DNA from: Nakaseomyces glabratus
Lineage: Eukaryota; Ascomycota; Saccharomycetes; Saccharomycetales; Saccharomycetaceae
Assembly: GCF_010111755.1 (NCBI RefSeq)
Contig: NC_088960.1
Location: 124,001-188,000, forward strand
Length of the DNA stretch: 64,000 nt
Reading direction: 5' to 3'
The notes below the pieces were generated by a model. That model saw only the letters and a program-made list of their open reading frames with translations. It ran no database searches and had not been told where the DNA came from. The first letter of the stretch is position 1. Each line of letters opens with the position of its first letter. Shown here one piece after another: positions 42,844-50,315 of the stretch. The translations under genes and the position numbers were made by a program.

Positions 42844-44147
42844 GGATGTAGTATATCAAATCAACACACTTCAACCTCCCCTTTTCCAATTTTTCCCCAG
42901 AACCCTACGCACGCATACATAATTGCTTTTTTATTTCGCAATGTCATTTGCTTGTTATTGCCTTCTTCCCCTGCCGTTCCTCTGCAGTGCAATGTGATCA
43001 ACGGTATTTTTTTTCTTCATGTGCAGGTTGTTCTTCTTTGGAATGCTGCGAATGAATAGCCTCTCATTTTCTGCTTCTTGCTTTTGAAGTTTTGAGGATC
43101 CGAGAGGAAAAGGCGGACAGATTCAAGGCTTTTTGTTTTTCTAGGAACTGTGCAGTATATTCTAAGCTTGTTTCAGAAGAAAATGCTAATACCACTGCGT
43201 AAGTCCCCATCCTGCAGCGTTCCCTTCTACCTTCTAACCCCCCCCCCTCCAAGGACGCCTTGTCATCTAACCCTGCGTACATCCCACTGCAAATGTATTT
43301 TTAACCCTCATCCTGATCCTCATCCTCATCCTCATCCTCATAACTCCCATAACTCCCATAACTCCCATAACCTCCCAAATCCCTAGCACCTCCACCACAC
43401 AGCACTTTCTCCGCGTCGAGACTCGAGTATTTCTTCTCTTCAGCTATCTCTCCCATAGGAGTTACTGTTACTATAACCGGCAGAAATGTCCCAAAAAAAC
43501 AGCTTCCCACAGCTTCTCACAGCATGCCAGCGATACTGCTATTTGTCCCCACCATGGGGGATTCGAATTCGAAATCAGACAACGCCAAGTGCGCAATTTG
43601 CCCACCAGGAATTTCCTCTCGCTAACAAAAGCCATCTAGCGTAAATGGTATGTGCAATATAGTCTCTCTGCAAGTAATTGTTCCGTCTCTCTTCTGATTC
43701 CCTTTATTCCTACCCCCCTCCACTCAACTGCCGCACAGATACACAGACACACAGACAGACACAGACACACAGACACAGAGACACAGAGAGAGAGATCTCT
43801 TTTTTCGCAATCCGCTAATCAAAGAGGAAATCGCTGCACCATTATCTCACTTATCAATCCCATCTCTCTGTTTTTTAAAAATAACAAATTAGCCATTCTA
43901 TTCGTAAGAGTGATCGCAGAAGTATTCTGCAATTGTTTAAAAAATTAATTTTAAATTACTTGATTCCTCTAACCCATTATCTTCTAATCCATGTTTAATT
44001 AAAACTCAAAAGACAAATGAGGTCCCAAAAAAAAAAAAAACTTATAAAAGGGATTTGATGTTATCGATTTGTAGGATATTCTGTAAATTAATTTTGACTC
44101 CTTGTGATTTTGAGGTTAGCATAAAACCACAAAAAACACTACCTATT

Positions 44148-44510
44148 ATGATTGCGATGGACGACAGATACTACAACCTAGAGAACAAGTTCGTACCAGT
44201 AGGACTGCCCGCCGTCAGTCCCTCTGCCCAGTACTACCCCGCCGATGCTTCTAGGCCTCAGTCTAACGTGCAGTCGCCTGTATACTACGTGCCTCAAAAC
44301 CAGATAAATTACATACAAAGACCCAGCGTCTCGTACGTGCCAACAATGGAGGATCAGCAGTATACCTACACGACAATGGCGCACCCTCAGCAACAGATGA
44401 TTCTGCCCGTTAGGAACGCTTCTCCCATTGAAGTCCAACAGCAGCAACTGCAACAGCAGCAACTGCAACAACAACAACAGCAGCAACAACAACAGCAACA
44501 GCAACAACAA

Positions 44511-44549
<39 letters not shown>

Positions 44550-45092
44550 CACCCACTTGTAAAATTACCACCTATCTCTGCTATCATTCCACCAGGGAAC
44601 TCTTCCCCAGTAAACACTACAGGACAAGTACAAACGTCCGATCAGGCCAGGAACTATAACCCGGGGTTCCGCCAAGACGTGCAGATCGCTCTGAACCCTA
44701 AGAGCCTCTCGGCACCTACTTCAGGAAGGAACTCCATCTCCATAAACCCGCTAATGTACAACCCTCACCAGCAACAGCAACTACTGGCACTGGCTGGTGT
44801 AAGTATTCCACCCACGCTGATGGAGCACCAGCTTACTGACGCCATGACGAAACAAGAAATAAAACTAACGAAAAGACAACTGAAGAAAGCTACGACCAGA
44901 CTCCGTAAACAGTGTCCCGTGTGCGGAAAGATCTGCTCAAGACCATCCACGCTTAAGACACACATTCTCATACACACAGGCGACACTCCTTTCAAATGTA
45001 CTTGGAAGGACTGTCGCAAAGCATTTAACGTCAAATCAAATTTACTAAGGCATTTGAAAAGTCATGAGAAAAATAGCCTCAACAAAAAATAA
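44148..45092 (+). CDS. C2H2 zinc-finger factor, Cmr3/Ypr015c family, polyQ
   Basis: 314 aa from the ATG at 44148; a second ATG at 44157 (MDDRYYNLENKFVPVGL) is equally likely. The frame is open further upstream without an ATG until 44058, which lies within 20 bp of a TATA box and is rejected. The N-terminal half is Gln/Pro/Tyr-rich, with a 38-codon Gln tract (44436-44549). Two C2H2 fingers end the protein: CPVCGKICSRPSTLKTHILIH (256-276) and CTWKDCRKAFNVKSNLLRHL (from 284). This finger pair is typical of yeast Cmr3/Ypr015c-type proteins. The next genes, YPR011C and YPR010C-A, are in the same relative order as in S. cerevisiae, supporting orthology with YPR013C/YPR015C. Target genes cannot be inferred. 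Confidence 0.88.
44436..44549 (+). repeat. CAG/CAA coding tract (polyGln)
   Basis: 38 codons, mixed CAG and CAA, with two Leu interruptions near the 5' end and a pure CAG run near the 3' end. It is a likely length-variable activation-domain tract. Confidence 0.9.
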
Positions 45093-46720
45093 GAAAGAAA
45101 TCGCTACACTATGCATCCGCTATTGAAAGAAATGTTTTCAGTTCTACTTTGTTAAAATTATTTTCTTTTTTTTTTTTACTTTTGGTTTGTTTTTTCCAAC
45201 TTTGATGAAAAATCCTTAATATTTAATTTATTCCTATCCATCGGTTTAACCTGTTTGTTTGTTTTTTAATTTCTTACAGTTTTGTTACTATTATAGTTCC
45301 TTTTCCTAACAGCATTTCCAAATGAATGGGGAACCCATGTTTATAGAGTTGTTACATTAGAAAAAAAAATTTATAAAAGAAGCTGGAACTCAGTGTTTTA
45401 TCCCCCTCCCCCCTGCTCCTGTTCAACCAGCTATCTTATTTATTGTATATCGTGAACAAAACTTATATATATAATATATTATCCTCATCTATCACTACAC
45501 CACAACTTCATTTTTTTTTCTTATAATACTCCATACGCCATTTGCAGCCCCAGCAATTCTCAATACACCGGTTGCTGGTCCACAACCAGAAGAGCCTTTT
45601 TCTTTGCTTTTCCTTCAAAACGGGTGACTCTGATGGTCGGTGACTGATGGCACGAAATTGGTGACTTCACGAAAGGGAAAAATTACGACGAGGGTCCGTC
45701 TAAGTGACAGAACTGCCGGTCACCCAAATTCTTGTTATTTTAGACAAGTTCTATTCATAAAGTTGGATTTTGATAAGGGTGCTTGATCCACAAAAGCTTG
45801 CTTGGTGTACTCGTAAATCGGAAACTATACAGGAAATTATACAGGAAATTATACAGGAAATTATACATGGAATTATACATAAAACTCACGTAATTTGTAA
45901 AGTTGTCCCAAACTTAAGGGCCGAAGAATCTTCCCTCTAGTGGTTTGGCAATACTTAGATTGACATTTTGCTCCTTATCGACACATATCCTCGTGCTGGT
46001 TCACTGTGATGTTATCGGTTCAACGTGTCTTTTCTGGTTTATCCGTTAAGTCTGAACCCCCCGGTGATATACGTCAAACGGAAATAGACGGGACAAAAGG
46101 CCTCCCTGAAAGCAACACAAAACACAGTACAGACCACAGAAAAGAAAAGAAAATAAGAGGATAATAGGTGCCGTTAATCAATCTATAAGTATTTTGCAAC
46201 CATTATGGTAAATGATCTTCATGTTGAAATACAAAGGACAAAAGTTTGTTGCAACAAGTCAATCGGATGGAGGGATGGGGTTCTAAGACAAGAGATTTGA
46301 TAAACGAGATTGGCAAAATCTTGGTTGGGAAATGGAATTTGCAACTTTAAAACATATTACGCATTATCAGTGTAATTTTAATAACTAAACGTCATGGTGT
46401 TGTAAATGCATGGAAATTTATTATGATCTATGCCGTATTTCTTTCACCTCATAAACTTACTCGCGTCTACACCCAGCACAGATTATAATTGTTATTCCTT
46501 GCACTTTTATATAGAATTTATTATGATAAAATAAACTGTATTTCAATATACCAAATATAACGCATTGGTGGCTACTAAGAACTTGTATATGGGATCCACG
46601 TTCAACAAGAAGTACATGGTGTTACTCAGATGAGCGCATGTTTGAGCATTATCAACGAGTTATTGGTAAAGAAGTCTACGTTACCCTCAAAATGTTTCGT
46701 ATAGACATAAATCACATTAT
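45093..46720. other. Intergenic between zinc-finger gene and tRNA-Leu
   Basis: 1.6 kb with no gene seen. It holds a 12-bp tandem repeat (45827-45874) and a stretch at 45619-45725 with repeated GGTGAC and a closing GTCACCC. T-rich downstream sequence fits the 3' UTR of the zinc-finger gene. Confidence 0.5.
45827..45874. repeat. 12-bp tandem repeat (ATACAGGAAATT)n
   Basis: Three exact copies and a fourth with two changes (ATACATGGAATT), non-coding. Confidence 0.9.
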
Positions 46721-46829
46721 GGGAGGTTGGCCGAGTGGTTTAAGGCGTCAGATTTAGGTGAGTTGAAACACTTAAAGCTTAAATTCTCTGATATCTTCGG
46801 ATGCAAGGGTTCGAATCCCTTATCTCTCA
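46721..46829 (+). tRNA. tRNA-Leu(UAG): tRNA-Leu (UAG) with intron
   Basis: Class II tRNA. It begins GGGAGGTTGGCCGAGTGG, has anticodon TAG at 46755-46757, a long variable arm (GATATCTTCGGATGC), T-arm GGTTCGAATCC and discriminator A. The anticodon stem TCAGA (46748-46752) pairs with TCTGA (46787-46791), so an intron of about 27 nt follows G37 (about 46759-46785). The S. cerevisiae tRNA-Leu(UAG) also has an intron here. A T8 Pol III terminator follows at about 46835. Confidence 0.94.
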
Positions 46830-47119
46830 TTAATTTTTTTTTGATTTTTAAGATTCCCTGAATACCCACCCATTCAAGGGAAAATGGTAACAAAACTGAA
46901 AAACCCGATTCTCGGCTTTCCTGCTCCGGAATATTGTCAATCAAGAATGACTATACTTGGGTGATGGCTGAATTGAAGAAAGCTTTTGAATATAGAATAT
47001 TGTGTAATATATAATACAATCTGGTACTACATTGGCTAAAGATAATTAGTTTTATAGTTTCAGAAGGGGTAAGTATCTTTTTTTTCTGGGAAAGGAAGCA
47101 AGTACATAGGAAAGATCAG

Positions 47120-48103
47120 ATGTCCGAGGTTATACTTCCTGCAATTGAAGAAGAGAATCAATTGAAGAACTTCCTCAAGCAAGACACTAATGTTGCATTC
47201 TTAGCAGGTGGTATTGCGGGTGCTATCTCTAGGACAGTAGTGTCACCGTTTGAAAGGGTTAAGATCCTCTTGCAAGTCCAGAGCTCGACAACAGCATACA
47301 ATAAAGGGTTGTTCGATGCCATCGGGCAAGTGTACAAAGAAGAGAATATAAAAGGTTTGTTCCGTGGTAATGGGCTTAACTGCATCAGAGTATTCCCGTA
47401 TAGTGCTGTACAGTTCGTGGTCTTCGAAGGCTGTAAGAAACACATATTTCATGTCGATACGAAGGGTAAAGGTGAACAACTCAACAATTGGCAAAGACTG
47501 TTTAGTGGCGCTTTATGTGGTGGTTGTAGTGTAGTTGCCACATACCCGCTGGATCTTGTGAGAACAAGACTATCTGTGCAGACGGCAAACCTATCGAAAC
47601 TTTCCAAGTCTAGGGCCTCTGATATTGCCAAGCCACCGGGTGTTTGGAAGTTGCTATCTAAGGCTTACGCTGAAGAAGGTGGCATAATGGGGCTATACAG
47701 AGGTGTATGGCCAACTAGTCTGGGAATCGTGCCATATGTGGCATTAAACTTTGCTGTATATGAACAATTGAAAGAGTTCATGCCCAGTGATGAAAACGGG
47801 AACAGTAGCATGCGTGACAGCTTATATAAGCTGAGCATGGGAGCTATTAGTGGTGGTGTTGCCCAGACAATAACATACCCATTTGATCTTCTAAGAAGGA
47901 GATTCCAAGTGCTGGCCATGGGTGGTAACGAGTTGGGATTCCATTATAATAGTGTCTGGGACGCACTTGTGACCATCGGCAAAACTGAAGGTTTCAAAGG
48001 TTACTACAAGGGCCTCACAGCCAACCTGTTTAAAGTGGTACCATCTACTGCAGTGAGCTGGTTGGTTTACGAACTGACGTGGGATTACATGAAACGCTGG
48101 TAA
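47120..48103 (+). CDS. YPR011C: Mitochondrial APS/PAPS carrier (YPR011C type)
   Basis: 327 aa, a mitochondrial carrier family protein with three repeats. The signature motifs are PFERVKILLQVQ, YPLDLVRTRLSVQ and YPFDLLRRRFQVL, each followed by the conserved G-x-x-G segment (IKGLFRGNGLNC, IMGLYRGVWPTS, FKGYYKGLTANL). It has six predicted membrane helices and resides in the inner membrane. The S. cerevisiae protein (326 aa) transports adenosine 5'-phosphosulfate and 3'-phospho-APS. The call rests on near full-length similarity and on the YPR010C-A neighbour; related carriers such as Leu5 have different motif sequences. Confidence 0.94.
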   Translation: MSEVILPAIEEENQLKNFLKQDTNVAFLAGGIAGAISRTVVSPFERVKILLQVQSSTTAYNKGLFDAIGQVYKEENIKGLFRGNGLNCIRVFPYSAVQFVVFEGCKKHIFHVDTKGKGEQLNNWQRLFSGALCGGCSVVATYPLDLVRTRLSVQTANLSKLSKSRASDIAKPPGVWKLLSKAYAEEGGIMGLYRGVWPTSLGIVPYVALNFAVYEQLKEFMPSDENGNSSMRDSLYKLSMGAISGGVAQTITYPFDLLRRRFQVLAMGGNELGFHYNSVWDALVTIGKTEGFKGYYKGLTANLFKVVPSTAVSWLVYELTWDYMKRW

Positions 48104-48814
48104 ATCTACAATAATGAACACTTTATTTTTTTTTTTATTCAAACCTTGCATAAGACAGATGTAGCCATCAACATCTGCCATCTTAATACTAAACTGAATG
48201 ACAAATCCACAAGTAAATAATCTGTATATAATCATACCTTTGTCGCAACTAATACGCATAATTCTTTAAGCACTTACAAAAACCACGCTATAAGTCACAT
48301 GACCAATATCACTTTACCCAGCAACCCTGAACTCATGTAAGTCCCCTCCCCCCTCGAAGCAGGTCCTTTCCAGCCGAAAAATGCGGATTTTCCCTTCCTG
48401 TCCCGCATCCCCTTAACAATAAGGGAACTTGCGGAGAGTTCTCTCTCCCTAAGTGGGAAGCTGTTGCAGGGTGCAAATCTGACCAATCATTATCGACATC
48501 CAGCCAAGGAATAACCCTCTCCTCCAGTTCAAAATGGTGGTCTCTCTCCTTCAAGGTCTGCTTCAACAGATTGATCATTGCGAAGCTCATCTCATCCAAT
48601 GACAACTCATAGTCTCGACATTTAGCAGCTCGCAGGAGGCTCTTGGAACTTCTTGAATGGTTTACTCTTTTTAAAGAAATTGAAACAATCGAGAGTTTTA
48701 TATATAAAACTTTTGTTTTCGTTTTTACTTAGTACTTTTGAAGGCCGTTACAAAGACCTGATAACACCAGAATATAGACATACACATTAACGCACACAGA
48801 CATATACATTAAAG
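48104..48814. other. Intergenic YPR011C to YPR010C-A
   Basis: 711 bp. A possible hairpin lies at 48403-48434: outer CCGCA/TGCGG, inner CCCTTA-ACAA-TAAGGG. A competing ATGCGG/CCGCAT pairing is at 48381-48386/48403-48408. No coding frame is recognised. Pyrimidine/A-rich leader before the next gene. Confidence 0.5.
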
Positions 48815-49030
48815 ATGAGACCAGCACAACTATTGATGAACGCGGCCAAGAAGTCCTCTGGTACCAAGGTGCCTATTGAATTAGCTCCATTGTTTGCTGC
48901 TATTGGTGTTGCTCTGTGCTCAGGTACATTTTTCACTTATAAGAAGTTGACATACGATGACAGTTTGAGACTAAAATCCAACCCTGACATGTCTGGTTTG
49001 GACGACGTCTTGAAGGAGGCCAAGGAATGA
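48815..49030 (+). CDS. YPR010C-A: YPR010C-A-like small mitochondrial protein
   Basis: 71 aa. A short basic N-terminus ([16 protein letters not shown]) is followed by one hydrophobic segment ([20 protein letters not shown]) and [20 protein letters not shown]. This closely matches the 72-aa S. cerevisiae YPR010C-A product, an inner-membrane protein named Min8 in recent literature and, as I recall, linked to cytochrome oxidase assembly. It is also reminiscent of NDUFA4-type proteins. In S. cerevisiae it is likewise adjacent to YPR011C. Its small size makes it easy to miss. Confidence 0.9.
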   Translation: MRPAQLLMNAAKKSSGTKVPIELAPLFAAIGVALCSGTFFTYKKLTYDDSLRLKSNPDMSGLDDVLKEAKE

Positions 49031-49630
49031 AGCTCCAGGTTGTGTAAAATGGAAAACCTACGTTATTACAAGTAATAGAGACTATTTCATTTTTATTTGG
49101 TTTTTGTTCCATTTAGTCTACTCTATCCCTGCCATGCATTTTTTTTAATTTACTAGCGACTTTCTCAACTGTTTTTATCATTATTAATATCCCTTTCACA
49201 CCGACCAAAGACACTTTCTTTATTTTTTTTTCTTACCTATTTATTTATATTCTAGAGGAAATATATAACTTTTAATGAATTTTTATTTCAAATACTTTCC
49301 ATAACATCATGCATTGTTGATTTGAAACATTGGAGATAAGCTTGTTTATATGTTTTGGATACCCATCAGAACGATGAAAACCACAACCTCTGTCCAAACA
49401 TTGTACTTTTCAGAATAAATCCTATCCTGCAAAACCCAAAAAAATAAAATAAAATATGTATGTACTTATTAACATAAGTGGATCATATTAAAAGTCTGCA
49501 ACTCCAATAGTTCCAATATACAACAATAGTAACTCCCAAGACACATAGAACCTTATTACAAACACATCATGTGGTAATTCGTAAATATTGATTTTGTTAC
49601 AGAATTTTCCCAAAGAAAAAAATAGAAATA
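49031..49630. other. Intergenic YPR010C-A to tRNA-Lys
   Basis: 600 bp, T-rich then A-rich. The A-run at about 49614-49621 is the Pol III terminator of the minus-strand tRNA-Lys. Nothing else is seen. Confidence 0.5.
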
Positions 49631-49703
49631 AGCCCTGTAGGGGGCTCGAACCCCTAACCTTATGATTAAGAGTCATACGCGCTACCGATTGCGCCAACAA
49701 GGC
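49631..49703 (-). tRNA. tRNA-Lys(CUU): tRNA-Lys (CUU), copy 1
   Basis: 73-nt cloverleaf on the minus strand: acceptor GCCTTGT/ACAGGGC, D-arm GGCGCAATCGGTAGCGC, anticodon stem TATGA/TCATA with loop CTCTTAA (anticodon CTT), T-arm GGTTCGAGCCC, discriminator T. No intron. It is identical to the copy at 56440 and shares short flanks with it. Confidence 0.97.
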
Positions 49704-50315
49704 TTATTAATTGCGTTGTAATTATAATGAAAGATAGTTGTTTTGTCAGCTAGATTGCAAAAGGAAGGGATATAGTTTAGTACGATTATCATTTCATTTC
49801 CACACATGATTTCATCACACAACGCCTAGCACTAAAATCCTTGTAGTCAGCTCTAACTGGCCCTTAAATTCTAGCTGAGCGCGAGAGCTAAGCGCCTACC
49901 ATAGCAGATATTGAATTATAAGCGATTTGAAGTGTAAAAGGGCGTTATAATTTCACGGAGTTTATTATATGTTTGAAGATATACCTTAAACAGACGATAA
50001 ATACAATGAACTAGTGAGAGATATTCAAGTGCGGGAAACACTAAGCAGGAAAACAGCAGGAATACGTTTTATTATGAATTCTACACTGAGTATTCATTTA
50101 AAATTAAACAACTTTCCGATATATTGCTACAGATATGTGTTCCTATTTAAGAAGCGCTTTTGATTTTGAGACTTTGATTCTGGCTTTATTACGCGTTTGA
50201 GAACTAAAATAGAGAAAAGTGTAAGCGGGCGGCTGGTTGTCTTCCTTCGAGGTCAAATAAAGAGGATAATATTAAGTGAGATTAATAGCACAAAAAACAA
50301 ATCATGAGCAGTTCA
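49704..50315. other. Intergenic tRNA-Lys to adhesin 1
   Basis: 612 bp holding the 3' flank of adhesin 1. Apart from the 14-bp flank shared with the second tRNA-Lys I see no feature. Confidence 0.5.

Larger units (their letters stand above)
38952..44147. other. 5.2-kb gene-free region upstream of the C2H2 factor
   Basis: No credible protein gene or known RNA gene is seen. The region holds at least eight runs of seven or more G or C: 39190, C10 at 40670, G10 at 40733, C8 at 40887, 41659, G11 at 41902, G8 at 42687 and C10 at 43238. It also has a GTCATT microsatellite (42482-42534), a nested inverted-repeat cluster (42716-42843), CCTCAT/AACTCC tandem repeats (about 43311-43377), an ACAGAC/ACAGAG tract (about 43736-43796) and many CCCCT/AGGGG stress-element-like sites. 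A TATA box (TATAAAA) is at about 44043-44049. It is probably a long regulatory region, perhaps with non-coding transcripts. Confidence 0.55.

Noticed and set aside
38952..44147. Hidden TLC1, RPR1, SCR1, NME1 or spliceosomal RNA in the 5.2-kb gap
   Set aside because: I looked for the conserved cores I know (U1 5' end, U2 branch-point region, U6 core, SRP loop motifs) and saw none. A covariance-model search would be needed to exclude diverged RNAs.
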